Positions 8,445 through 20,100 are shown, numbered from the stretch's first letter. The stretch is DNA of 27,446 nucleotides from Boothiomyces macroporosus (GCA_027604185.1 JADGKB010000150.1:1-27446), one strand, 5' to 3'. A program made the numbers and translations. The notes: a model not told the origin generated them from the letters alone.

Positions 8445-10011
8445 CGCACATGTCCAATATTCCTTGTAGCATCCCCAGCCGATCATGTTCCATATCCCTG
8501 CGAATCATTTCCGCTCTCAAATCGTCATTTTCTTTCTTTAGTAGTTCATAAGAGTGCTTGTACTCATTGAACATTGGTTCTGTTTGGCATGCAATGTCCC
8601 TTGTGCTTTTATCAACTTTTAAAAGTAGCTTATCCAGCAAATCTTTGGCAGATTGTACTTGGCTGGCAATATCCTCTTGTTCATTCATGGGGGTCTCTGG
8701 CATTTCAAGTTTCGACGGTGAGCCAGGTATTGATTCATTAAAAAATGGAAACTTTTCCACACTGTCGCTGTAGAATGGAAACAGATTCTCTGCTGCTGGA
8801 GCCGCAAAGAAATTTGGCTCTTTTAGTTTTGGATAAAATGGCGATGACTGTACTGGGTAAGGAATGCTATCAAAAGCATTTTCGGTCCCTGTGGTTAACA
8901 TTGAGTACTTGATTCAGCAACTTTCTCTATCTCTGGCTCTTCGTAATCTAAATTTAACGCAAAGTTACTCTCAAGCGCAAACACCAAGTTCAAATTGGTT
9001 TTAGCATTGATGGTTTCAAGGGCCTCAGTCGCTAGTGTAGCATCTTGGTAATAGGCATAGCAGATTGCAGGTGAATATAATACCTTCTCGCATCCCGGAA
9101 AGCAGTTGAAAATTTCGCAAAAATCTTGGTAATTCAAACTTGGCGGAAATTCCGACACTGAAATTATGCAACTTGTAGGGCCATTAGATGGCGTGATGGT
9201 GCTATTGAATGGTCCAAATTCGGCTTTTGCAAAGCTGGCTTTCATCTGAGTCGTCTGATGTATAGTGTCAATGGCAAGCTTGGCGTTTTCTATAGTGTCA
9301 AAACAAATGAAGGAATAATCCGGATAAAACGCAATCTTTTGAAAGCCCGAATAAGTCATGAAAATTTTAAGCAGCGCGCCTTTGGGTTTGTCTGAAAATT
9401 TGGTCAGATAGATGGTTCTCTTTGGTTGCAGGTTGACAAAATCTGGGTTTCCTTCCCTAAATCCCGTATATTTATTTGGTTTTCCTTTGTTGGAGTAGTT
9501 TGAATGCAAGTTGGTGGTGTTGTTCAAGTCTTCAAGCGCAAATGTAGCATTTTCTGTTGTTTTGAAGCAGACCAAGGCGTGGTTTGTAAAGAATCTGCAA
9601 CTACTGTTATTTAGGCTTACTATTCGTATCCTGGATATTCTTTAATCAAATTAATGAATTCTTGGTCCGTGAATTGTGGTAACAAAGCGACATACAATGT
9701 AGGGTTTGGGGGAATTTGGATTGGTGGGTACTGATGAGTCACTGCCAAGTTCTTTGCATACGCTGCCAGCATTTCAGTCTACATTAGTTGCTCCTTACTT
9801 TCGTATGTATATAGTCAATTGCATTAGTGGCATCTTGTAAGCTCTTGAACGAGATGAAAACATACTCTGAATAGAAAGATATGCGTTCAAACCCAAGAAA
9901 CGCTTTAGCCATATTCTTTAATGATACTTTATCTCTATTTAGGTTTGTTACGTGAATGGTTGCTTTTGTATTTGCTTGAGCTGTGTTATGTTTGGCTATT
10001 GGCACCGACAT
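8440..10011 (-). CDS. Four-RRM RNA-binding protein with C-terminal coiled coil
   Basis: Four exons (9799-10011, 9621-9778, 8909-9600, 8440-8888) with three 20-nt introns (9779-9798, 9601-9620, 8889-8908) give 503 aa. Four RRM-like units follow one another: TIHVTNL...YVFISF in the first, TLYVALL...HALVCF in the second (split by intron 2), TIYLTKF...YSFICF in the third, and CIISVSEF...ICYAYY in the fourth. Each has a GF/GY/GC-x(2-4)-(F/L)-(Y/F) step after the first helix. RNP1 lacks the usual Gly-Phe aromatic pair, so RNA contacts may be unusual. The last exon is disordered (Phe/Pro-rich) and ends in a coiled coil (about 440-500) preceded by ACQTE. Without the last intron it would look like two genes. 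Target RNA is unknown. Confidence 0.85.
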
Positions 10012-10190
10012 TGTTCTATAAGAGTGTTGAATTTGGACAAACCCGCAAACGCGTCTGTCTTGCTTAAAACACAGATAAAATCAATGACACATCAATTATA
10101 CACTATAAAATGTGATGATGACTATAAATATTCCAAACATCACCTTTTATTTCGCGATTTGTTAAACTACAAAGAACGACCATTATTTAT
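10012..10190. other. Spacer between the 1558-aa orphan and the RRM gene
   Basis: 179 bp between two minus-strand genes, AT-rich with several TATAAA/TAAATA-like strings. It should carry the promoter of the RRM gene. Confidence 0.4.
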
Positions 10191-10191
10191 T
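10186..10191 (-). terminator. Poly(A) signal AATAAA overlapping the stop of the 1558-aa gene
   Basis: The third base of the TAA stop starts AATAAA on the minus strand. Confidence 0.7.
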
Positions 10192-13100
10192 TAAACGGGT
10201 GTTACTAATACTTTCATCCAATTCTTTAAAGAGTCCTCAAAAGGTGCTATAGAGTTGTATACGCGGTTCATTGATCCAAAAGTGTTATTCAAATCAAAGG
10301 TTGACTGAACGCGAATCATATCTGTTTCAGTTAATTTGGATTGCGATGTCAGTTTTATGACTGATATCTTGTCTCGAATTAGCACCAAAGCTTGACCTAG
10401 CGCAATGGGTTTTTTCAGCTGCTTCTCCAATTGCCGAAACGACATTGAAAGTGGTAAAAGGTGTTTGTGGACAGATACTAACCCTTGAATCCAACTAAAT
10501 AGCCTTTCATCAGGGTCTTTGGTATTAGGACGATAATCCAAGCAAAGTTCTGTGAGAACTTCTCCGAATAAAGAAGTATCAAGTAGAAATGCTTCCTTTA
10601 GAGCGGGATGTAGGGTTTCGACCACTATTGAAGGTATAGGCACTGTAATCTTCGCTCGAGATAAGATGCCGTCATTTAAACCATCAGCATAGACACTGTA
10701 GTAATTTACTTTTTCAATTTCTCTTGCAAATTTCAGATGTCTTACTGATAATTCCACAGCTTTCATCAATGCTTTTTTCATGATTGGGATGGATACTGGA
10801 GCGACTGTCTGTATGATCATTGATTCCCCTGGAGCCAAACTCTTTGAAATGTCTACAGTTAGGACCAAGTACCATAGATGGACTCATCCCTGAAGGACAA
10901 CATTTCAGATTTGTGTTCATTTCTTTTGGATAGGGTGTTCATTGATTTGGAAAGAATGCTGGCTTTTGGTCTTTTCACCACTTTCTCTGGTTCAGCAAGT
11001 TTTTCAACTTTCTGCTCCTTAGTGCTGCTTTCATCTGTTACTATTTTCAAGGACTGCAACGGGGTCGTTGGAGTTGAGATTGGTGCGCTTTCTTTTTCAT
11101 CTTGCTTCTTTTTCTCCATCAATTCATCAATTGCTTCTTTGATCGCCATTGGGTTGAATGACTTTCCTAGATTTAGCTCAACTTCTTCCTGGGAGGCAGC
11201 TTTGGGTATATTCTGCTTTATATCTACCTGAAATTCAGTATTGCTCGGAACTTTGACAATAGTAGCCGGCTTGATGCTTTCTCTTCTTGATTCAAATCTA
11301 TTCGGATTTCCAATATTCTGAGAGGATTCTCTATTGGGACTTGTAAAACTTTCAAAAGTATCGTTGATACTGTGTTCAAGAATTGGGGAACTTGCTCCAA
11401 GTTTCCTCCACACTGCATCCAAGTTCATTCCAAGAGGCTTTACAGGTGAGCTTTGTAATTCATCCAACTCTAACGCATCGCTTAACTCTTCTTGAATAGT
11501 TTGAGATATAACGCTTCCTCTTTGCGGTGTTACAAATATTTGTTCGTTTTTTCTTTTTGGAGTTGAATAGAAATCTTCTATTGAATTCAAATTAATGATC
11601 TTTGGCTCTTGCTCTGAAATTTCAGTTTCTTTGGTAACAGTAAGTCCTTCTGTAGGAGAACGTGGTTGCGGTACTTTAATAACTCCAGTGCTCGCATTAG
11701 ATTCTGGTTGATAATCCTTTTCAATCAATGGCTCAGGATTCTTTCCATTTTCAGCTGTAGATTGTTCATTCTGATCAAAGGGTATAAAAGTTTTAGATAA
11801 TGTATTGGTATAATCGCTATTAGGAAGCGAGATTGCAGTTACGATTTCTGGTTCCCCATTGTTGTTAATATCTGCAGTGCTAAATCCAATTGGGGTTTCA
11901 TCCGATTTCTCCATTTCAAAGTCGAGAATTTCTTTCTTTATGCGAACAGGACTGGATACAGGTGTTTTGATTATTGGCAAGTTAATCTTCTGTAGGCTTT
12001 GATTGAGGCTTTCTAAATATACTTTTTCAATATGTTCGATTTTCGATTTATGCTCAATCGGCATTGCTTGAGTTTTAGGAACAGTATCTTTAAAGTGCTC
12101 TTCCATTGGAGTCTGTAATATGGGAGAATCCAATGAATTGTTTTGCTCACCCATAATCTTTTCCTTGTTCTTTCTGAATTTTGATTCTTTCTTTCTTGCT
12201 TTTGAGTTCTCTTGATCAGCTTTAATCTTTTCAATGAGCTGTTCACTTGTATTTTGTTCGCCCAAAGTAATTTTTTGAAATTCAAGATTAAATAAATCAT
12301 CTAGTTGATTATTGAAATCCTTCTCTACTTGAGTTTGTACTTTTTCTTTTAGAATTTCGTTATCCAAATGTATCTCAAACAAGCTTTTCTCCTGCTCTAT
12401 TTGCATTTCTTGTGATTCCCTTGCCAGGCTTTTCCAGCTGTTTGGACTTTTAATTGGAGATGAAGGTCTTTTTGGAAGTGTAAGCGGTTCATTTACTTGA
12501 TTTTTAATTGAAGATCCCTTTGGTTGTTTCACTACCTCCTCTGCTTGACCTTCAGGATAACTATCTCCTTCAGTATCCAAATCTGATGGACGAGTTTCAA
12601 CTTTGGTATTTTTATACTTTGGAGAATACGATGAACTCGAATTCGGTCTGGATTGTGAATCAGATTTAACACTTTCTTGATTTGCTCTTGTTCCTTGGTC
12701 TAAAGATACAGAATTGAAACTATCTTGATTTACTCTTCCGTCTTTATCCACTCTCTTTCTTTTCGAACTATACTCTATATTTTCTTGGGAAACAGAATTC
12801 AAATGATCTAAATAAACAGAATCCACATTTCCTAGAGAATTTGAATGTTCTTGGGAAACAAAATTCCTTTTAGATTGATGTATTTTTTTCCCTTGATCTC
12901 CCATCAATGATTTTGATTTCGTTCTGGTTAACAGATCAGAGTCTTTAATCTTATAATCCAAGCATATATAATGATACTTTAATCCATATTCAAGTATATC
13001 TTGACATATTTTAACAATCCGATTGTCAAGATCATATTCATCCAAGGGCATAAAAAATTTGTTTTTTAAATCCAATTCATTTCCGAATATAATTCTATAA

Positions 13101-14906
13101 ATTTGCCTGTTCAAGTAGTAATCTCTTTTCAATAGCTGTTTTAAATATAATAATAGTGTAATTCTGGTATTGATTGTCTTTTTTCTCAGAATTGAAATGA
13201 TTTTCTTGTCAAACGGTAGTCCAGATATACAATACAGGACCGCTTTTTCTTGCAATTCAGTACTATTCAACAGAATTTTTTCATAGTACAGAGACAAGTA
13301 AGAGCACAAATAAGTCTTTTTAGTAGAGTGAGTGATGATGTAATGTATAAAGAGAGAGTATCCAACCATTTCATTTTCACTCTTGATATCTTGAATATAG
13401 TTACTGAAATGATATAAATACAAGCTGATTTCTCTTGTTGTTGATCCTTTAAAGTATAGCGAATACATTGCTAATTGCTTTGCTGCTTGTATTTGAATAT
13501 CTAATTCTTTATCCAATAGTGAAACCATTAATAACTGAATTTGATAATTATCCATAAACATCCCTAATATAGTAATACTAAAAGGTGTTATATTTTGAAT
13601 CAAGTAATTCTGAAGTTTAGTGTCGTAATTCTTGATGATTAATTGTTTCAATAATTTCCAATACTCCCTATGAATTGATAATAATCCAATCAATGGGATT
13701 ATATATTCACTCCCTATTGGTTTATATTTCCCTCGTATAATATCCATTAGTGCATCTATATTTTCTAGTTTTGAATGAATTACTGTTGAATTTAAGGATC
13801 GTTTGATGAGTGAAGAGTAGTAATTGCGAATTTCTTTCAAGATATCAATGCATACTGTTTTAAAACTGAATCCAAGTTCTACTATTTTAATTATTAGTAA
13901 GTGATCTTTTGCTAGTATAGATTCACGTGGCATCTTGTAGTCGTGGCCAAACAATAACAGTAATTGCTTTAATATGTGCATCAATTCTATTCTTCCCAGC
14001 TCTGATTTACTACTCTTGATGGCAGTTGTATTTTTATTGTATTGAGATGAACTGTCTGCCATGCTAGGATTGTAATGGCTGTCTACTATGCTGGGGTTGG
14101 ATGGAAGGTAATCAATAGAACAATCTGGTATCTCTGGTAGTTCATTAAAAGATAAATCTGAATAAATAAAATCGCTTTCTTCTACTGTATCTTGCAGAAT
14201 AATTGATAGCTTCTGCAACATTAGGTTCATGAAATTTTCTGAATAATGTTTTTGTTGCTTAATTTTCAAACAAAACAAATCCAGATATTTCCTTGTTTTA
14301 ATGAATCCGTCAATAATAATCTTGGTTTGTAGTTCATCCAACACTAATTCGTTGGTATAGAGACTCGTTAGTAAGTAATTACTACACAAAACAGTACACC
14401 AACTTTTCCATTTCCTTTTGGTAAATATTGCAGTAGTTTATTCCATTGATGAGGAGCAACAAGCAGTCGATTTTACTGGAATTTGTTTTCTTTGGTTTAA
14501 ATCGTGATTTGAGAGGTGGAATAACTTGTCGAAGAATTTGAATTATATCCTTGTTTATATCTTGAATATTCAACGTTTTAACTTTGCCATGTGATTCTTT
14601 AATCTCTTGATTGGACTCTTCTGTAGCCTCTTTAATAGTAGGATCGTGTTTCCCTTTGTGGCTATTATCGCTTCTGGTTTCTTTGTGGCTGGTATTGTGA
14701 TTCTCTTTATTGGCAGTATCTCCACTCTGTCTAGTCTCACTTGCATCTCCACTCTGTCTGGTCTCACTTGCATCTCCATTTTGTCTAATAGAGCCAGTAG
14801 TGTCTTTATCTGTCTTTAGTTCTACTATTTCTTTCTCTAGTTTGTGTTTGATTATTTCATTTCTTAATCTGTAAATATCCTTCAACTGTGATTCAAATTT
14901 TTCCAT
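10191..14906 (-). CDS. Large unrecognised protein: helical N-part, disordered middle, conserved-looking C-domain
   Basis: Three exons (14383-14906, 10873-14363, 10191-10852) joined by 19-nt (14364-14382) and 20-nt (10853-10872) introns encode 1558 aa. Residues 1-40 look like a coiled coil. A polar insert with a nine-residue repeat (RQSGDASET) comes next. From about 110 to 680 the chain is rich in Leu/Ile helices and could be an ARM/HEAT-like scaffold. About 680-1330 is a long disordered Ser/Pro/Glu/Lys region with many SP/TP sites (SSPVK, TPKRK, TPQRG), possible kinase targets. The C-terminal 220 residues are compact and globular (KKALMKAVELSVRHLKFARE, YADGLNDGILSRAK). I do not recognise any domain. 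It might be a nuclear or cytoskeletal scaffold, but that is a guess. Codon use looks more AT-rich than in neighbours such as Arp3. Confidence 0.82.
14718..14797 (-). repeat. 27-bp tandem repeat, about three units, in coding sequence
   Basis: Two near-identical 27-bp units (14718-14744 and 14745-14771) and a third diverged partial unit encode GDASETRQS-type repeats in the N-terminal insert of the 1558-aa protein. The unit keeps frame, so copy number may vary. Confidence 0.85.
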
Positions 14907-14927
14907 TTCTTTTTCAAAATCGCGAAT
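14907..14927. promoter_or_regulatory. 21-bp bidirectional start region
   Basis: Only 21 bp (ttctttttcaaaat, then cgcgaat) separate the divergent start codons of the 1558-aa gene and the PH-protein gene. Each promoter or 5' UTR must extend into the other gene's coding sequence. Confidence 0.65.
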
Positions 14928-17900
14928 ATGAGTGGTAAGTAGAAATTAAAAAAAAGAAACTGAATCAACTGAATCCTCTCATTCAGACTTGAGTGGAGAT
15001 GAAACACCAAAGCGGTTATCACAAGTAAAGAGGCAAACGAACCAAGAGAGGAAGCCCTTGATTCAAGTAGATCCACCAGCAGACACTACGGAACAGAAGG
15101 AGGAGAAAAAGAACTTGAAGCAGGACGCACTACTAGCATTGCAGGGATTACAAGGACAGGGAAATTCCCAACAACAGGGAGATTTTCAATCCGAAAGACA
15201 AGAAAAACCAACCCCAGTAGCAAAGGAAAAGAAAGATATTGCAGCAAAAGAAAAGAGAGATACTGCAGCAAAAGAGCCTTTGGAACAGCAAAACTTTAAA
15301 TCACCTGATTTCCAGGAATTAGAATCTCTCTTCAAGACAATGAATAGTAAATTCTATTACTGCGGATTCGTTTATAAATTGAATTTATTGGGTGCAAGTG
15401 GGAAAACTCTATTTGCGGATAATTTAACTGGACAAGTAGGAGATAAGAATGCATTCTGGAGCAAGTGGTGGATGGAACTATGGGGTCCTGTATTAAATCT
15501 GTGGAAAGTACCAGACGAGCTAGGTAAGGATATCCATATTTGGATTAAAAAAAAGAATTGCTAATCGCCAGCTTCATTTTGTTATACTGCCAGCTTACCC
15601 ATTCAGCAAGCACTGAAAAATGAACTGGATCCACCTTTTGAACTGATGGCTGCTATAAAGCAGAATCAAAATGTCCCTGTTTGCATTAATGTATCTGCTT
15701 GTGTTACTGAAATATTCCCCAATAGCGTCTCTGTTGCTTTCCCTGGAGTACCAAGCCCGCCTATTCCCTACACATGTAATTTCGCTCTTTCAAATGCTGG
15801 ATCAAACATGTATCTATTTTCAAGCGGATCTGTTATTCAATCAAATCATTGGATTGCTGCTATTAGACTTGCAATGTTTGAATTGCAAAAATTAAATACT
15901 TTGTTTACTTACAAGCTACTCAAAAGACCTACTATGATTGGCGTATGGAAAGAACTTGGAGTGGATCCATTCAAATCCCAAGTATTTAGAGGTGAAATTA
16001 GACACGAAGGTGCGCTGCAGTTAAGACTGCCTTATTCTAATACTTGGAAACAATATCATGTGGTAGTCACTTCAAAAATTGGGCCTGAAGCGTATGAAAC
16101 TCAAGGCGGAATCAAACTATTTGGGAAAAAGAAGCATATGCCTACTGATTTGTCTAAAAGAGGATCACTCTTGTTTTATGATAAAGCCAGTAGTGCGAAA
16201 AAGGGAAAACCACCTGTCTTTCAAATTGAAGATATTAGATCGATTTGTACCATTTGGCCGGAACAAGCCAATCAAACGAATGCTGAAAATGTATCCATGG
16301 CAAAGATTGATGGTATATTTGAATTACCTTCTAATGTTGATCACGTTACTCATGCAAGATCTCGTACTTTTACCACCAATTTCGGGCGTGGATATTCTGA
16401 AATTACTGGAATTGAAAAGTTGGGTGAATATATATCTGGTTTAGATAATAGACCTGTTCAAGATGTACTTATTCTTACACCTAGCACTCACGAACTATCA
16501 AAGTGGATTGCAGCTATTTTGTCTGCTTTTGGAATTGATTGTCACGGACCTACAATCGAAGAAGAATTAAAGGAAATTAGCAGAGTGCCAGAGAAAAATA
16601 AGAGTAGAAAGGATGTACCTTGGCCTACACAATTGTTTTTATCTCTTGGAGAAGTAGGTGGAATTACCATGCCTATATGCTCCCTCTCTGATACACACGC
16701 ATCATTTACTCATTATCTGCATCAAAAGGTCTCTTTTTCAAAAGATAGAAAATTGTTAAATTGGTGTGAAGCAATTGCAAAGGGGGAATGGGAGCGTAGT
16801 GTAAACGACCGGAAAGAGATGGATTTCAAAATATTGCAATTGTACGTTTGGGCTGAACAGATTTGCCAAGAGTTACAAGCATACAACATTCCAGTTGGTA
16901 AACCGCATCCGACCGTATTGGTAGGCGCTATGAGCAGCTTCATTCCATGGATTGGACCAGTTCTTACCAGCATGTTGGGCGATATATATAATGTACCTGA
17001 ACCACAACCTGAACCTGAAAAAGAGCAATTATCAGAAGCTGAGCAATCTGAAAAAGAGAGTAGTCAAGATGGAAACGGCAGTGAATCTGAAGTAGAGCGT
17101 TCGTCAGAAGGAAGTCAGAGCGAAGACGAGGTGCCTCTAGTTCAAGAAATTGATGGAGTTAATCCTGAAATGGATCTCCATACTTTTAAAGAAAACCAAG
17201 CACTGTTAGAAGTTGAAAGGAAAAAAGACGACTTTGCTGTCTATGGAAAGAACTCTCTTTTGGCCAGAGTAGCAGAAAAAGAACAGTTCAAAAAGCCTGC
17301 TGGACCACTGCTTGGAAACATTCTCCCTCCTTCAAAAGAAATTGAAAAGAAAGAAAAACACACTACATTGAACTTTGAAGATCAGAAACCACCGGCTCAA
17401 TTTGGTGAAAATTCGTTACTTGCACAACAGAGACCATCACAGGTGAGAAGTAGCGTCGGCGGCCCACTGTTTAGTGTATCGAATACAAAGGAAAATGATG
17501 TTATTGCGGTATTTTTTTACTAAACTAGCAAAACTCGCTTTTAGGACAACAGCAGACCCCTGCCATTCAACTGGGAGGAAATTTGTTGGATGGTTCGAAA
17601 CAAGAATCTATTATTCAAGAGAATTCACTATTAGCCCAAGTATTGGAGCCGTTATCGAAAACTAGTGCTGGTCCATTGTTGGACAACTTGAATCTTACTG
17701 ACCCAAAAGCTGGTATCAATGTAATGATTTGTTTATTTAGCAATCTTCGCTCTTGGGGCAGGATAAAGGAAACAGAAACACTATAAGTGGTTCAGGGCCA
17801 TTTTTGAATAATGTACTGCCTTCCAAAACCGACACACCTATTGCAGTAAATATTTGTAATTGTAGGGAAATTCCTTGTTGGGTCTTAATCATGGAAATAA

Positions 17901-20099
17901 CCAACGAGCAAGTACTTTTGGGCCGTTGGTGGGAGCACTACCTCCTGGGAAAAATGAAATTGCTCAGAATTCTTTGCTATCAGCTCAACAGACAAGAGCA
18001 CAGAAGGCTGTAAGTGCAGGTCCGTTGTTTGACAGTGTTACAAATGCAAAGAGCGATATTATACCAGTAACATTAATTAATTTAGCAAAACTCTCTTTTA
18101 GCGCAAGCGCAAGTCATGCAACCAAAACATGTGGGAGGCCCATTAATTGGCGGACTTCCGAAAACTGCCACTAATATTGCCGAAAACTCATTGCTGGCCC
18201 AATCAAATCAACCTGGAACAAAAATGCCCTCTTCAGGCCCACTGTTTGATATTGGAAATAACTCAAAGTCTACAAATATCACTCAAAACTCGTTATTAGC
18301 ACGGCCTGCCCATAATAACAAGCAGTCGCTCGGATCTGGGCCTTTCGTAACTGCAGGGACCAAATCATCGAATATTCAAAGCAATTCGCTTTTAGCCCAA
18401 ACGAATGCTCCTGTACCAAAAACAGTTCAATCTGGGCCGTTTATCAGTGGTGTATCGAATGCAAAGCAGGATGTGAATCTAATGGTAAAATTTTTTAATA
18501 CTAGTTGAGCGCAAGAGGTAGACAGCCGGAACCTGAACGGGTTGAAGAATTGTTCAATGAAAACTCTCTTGTCCAACGTATTAACCAAGCGCCAGGAAAA
18601 AAAGAGTTCTTGGCTGGTCCATTGCTAGGAACTGTGCAAGACCCGCATGATAAAAGGCATCACGACATTGGATTGCTTGGGCAAGTAGATAGACGTCAAA
18701 GAGAAAAGGAGTTGAAGAAACAAATGGGTGGTGCCCCACTTGGTATCCAAAATATGCAAATCAGCTCTGCCAATTTACAGGACCATACCATTGTACAAAA
18801 GAAGCCTGAATTACATGGAGGGCTCATGGCTGAAATGAACAGGATCAAGCAAGAAAAGGAAATGTATAAAAAGCGTAACAATGCTGGTGAAATTCTAGTG
18901 GACTATAATTTCACAGATGAAAAGCCAAAGCTACATGATGGATTGTTTGCTGAAATGGACAGGCGCCAACAAGAACGAGAGCTATTCCGTAAACACGGCG
19001 CGAACCCTACTGGGCAATTGCTTACTGGTTTGGGTCCTGCTCCTGGGATGGTTGCTGGTGGTGCGATGCCAGGATTTGTTGGATATGTACAACCTCCTCC
19101 GTAAGTCTTTTCTAACGTAGAACACAAACCCAAACAGATATCAATGTATTTGTTGGAAAAGTAAATCCAATCCTTGAGCAAATGACTCTGCTGTTGCAAG
19201 GGTCGGTCAGACAGCCTAACCCGATGTTGATCCAAACTATGCTAAATTACATTTCGCAAATGAGTACACTTGTCGACCAGCTGCATCAGCCTGCACAAAA
19301 TCTCTCAGTGCCAGCGATTTACGCCGAAAATAGAAGATCAGTGTCTCCAGCTCCGAATGCAAATCCATTCTCTCTTCCAAATATTAATTGGAAAACTGGT
19401 GGATCTTCTACTGCTTCGTCGACCTACCTTAGTTCTGCTGAATCTGACATTCACAGTTCCGAAGAGAGATCAAAAGCTAGCAGTGGAACGGAGAGTAACC
19501 ATGAAGATGATGGTTCAGATAGTGGTACAGAAGAGACGCGGTCCAGTCTTGGAAGCGTTTCGGAATCTGGATCGGAAGAAAGTGAAGATGAACAGCCTCG
19601 TTTCCCAAAACCAAAGTCTGTTTCAACTGATTACACTAGCAATTCTGGGTCTGAATCAATTACAGACTCTTCTGCTGCTACAGATTCTAAAGGTGACACC
19701 AGCTCTGAGGGATCTGTTTCGGATGAATCGGCTGACGAACCATTAGGCTTAAAAGACCAGCGTGCACCGACACCAGCATTTGAATCGATAAATCCAACAT
19801 CAAGACCTTATCTTGGAATGATGCCTTCGCAGCCCACTTATCCACAAAAGAACGTGAAGGCTACTAAAAAAAAGTCTAAAAAGGCTACAGATAGTGATGA
19901 AGGAAGTGTAAGTGAAGAGTCCGACAGCAGTGAAGGAAGTGTCAGCGAAGAGTCAGAGACGGGTGAAGAATCTGAAAGTGTAGGTAGTAAAAGTGAAGAA
20001 AGCCAGTCTGAAATCAGTCGCAACCGTGTCACTAGTGATGAAGGGAGTGTAAGCGAATCTGGAACTGAAGACGGAAGCCAAAGTGAAGTTTCCAAATAA
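14928..20099 (+). CDS. Caf120/Skg3-like split-PH-domain protein with NSLLxQ...GPL repeat array
   Basis: Nine exons (14928-14934, 14957-15523, 15572-17508, 17529-17720, 17741-17845, 17866-18066, 18086-18484, 18505-19100, 19121-20099) give 1660 aa. Introns are 22, 48, 20, 20, 20, 19, 20 and 20 nt. After a charged N-terminus, the PH domain (about 134-290) has FYYCGFVYKL, WWMELWGPVLNLWKV and NHWIAAIRLAMFE. A second domain follows (about 295-600), including WKQYHVVVTSK, as in the CCR4-NOT-associated yeast proteins Caf120 and Skg3. From about 752 to 1136 roughly a dozen repeats of NSLLxQ-x(n)-GPL/GPF occur. Three related HxGLxAEMxRxxQE units come after them, then a stalk and an acidic Ser-rich tail with EGSVSEES repeats. 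The family call is from memory; cortical or mRNA-decay function is inferred. Confidence 0.85.
14935..14956 (+). other. 22-nt intron after a 7-nt first coding exon
   Basis: The coding part of exon 1 is just ATG AGT G. Removing gtaagtag...aaaaaaag (22 nt) puts it in frame with exon 2. Exon 2 has no ATG of its own before the PH domain, so an upstream start is needed. A longer acceptor ending at 14986 (52 nt) is also in frame and cannot be excluded. Confidence 0.7.
15524..15571 (+). other. 48-nt intron containing an in-frame TAA, within the PH domain
   Basis: The frame before and after is the same, and a single in-frame TAA at 15562-15564 interrupts it. A GTAAG donor at 15524 and gctaatcgccag at the 3' end define a 48-nt intron. 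Its branch motif is that TAA. This rejoins the PH domain, giving PDEL-ASFC. Confidence 0.72.
17250..18700 (+). repeat. Diverged coding repeat array (NSLLxQ ... GPL), about 12 copies
   Basis: Repeats of roughly 30-40 codons share a core NSLLAQ or NSLLGQ and a second core (A/S)GPL(L/F) or GPF about 10-18 residues later. First cores begin near 17251, 17410, 17532, 17625, 17744, 17869, 17965, 18089, 18184, 18289, 18382 and 18562. DNA identity between units is low, so the protein motif, not the DNA, has been kept. Four of the units have an intron directly before QNSLL. Confidence 0.88.
19890..20065 (+). repeat. Acidic EGSVSEES coding repeats
   Basis: Three copies of gaaggaagtgt(a/c)ag(t/c)ga or gaagggagtgtaagcga encode EGSVSE within an acidic Ser/Glu tail. 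They are likely casein-kinase-type phosphorylation substrate by composition. Confidence 0.8.
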
Positions 20100-20100
20100 A
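20095..20100 (+). terminator. Poly(A) signal AATAAA overlapping the stop of the PH-protein gene
   Basis: AAA TAA A: the hexamer includes the full stop codon at 20097-20099. Confidence 0.7.

Noticed and set aside
8440..8901. Separate 153-aa gene starting MLTTG
   Set aside because: Its start lies inside the proposed intron and overlaps the upstream stop; splicing joins the two ORFs in frame.
9604..9620. 17-nt alternative for intron 2 of the RRM gene (acceptor at the upstream CAG)
   Set aside because: It is also in frame, but the 20-nt form places TAAC at the same distance from AG as in sister introns; the 17-nt form would leave too short a donor side.
14956..14986. 52-nt alternative for intron 1 of the PH-protein gene
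   Set aside because: It is in frame and cannot be excluded, but the 22-nt form fits the local length class better and has the TAAA motif near its AG.
15562..15564. In-frame TAA as a real stop, making two genes in the PH-protein region
   Set aside because: The PH domain continues in the same frame after it, no ATG precedes the resumed homology, and GT...TAAT...CAG borders define an intron around it.
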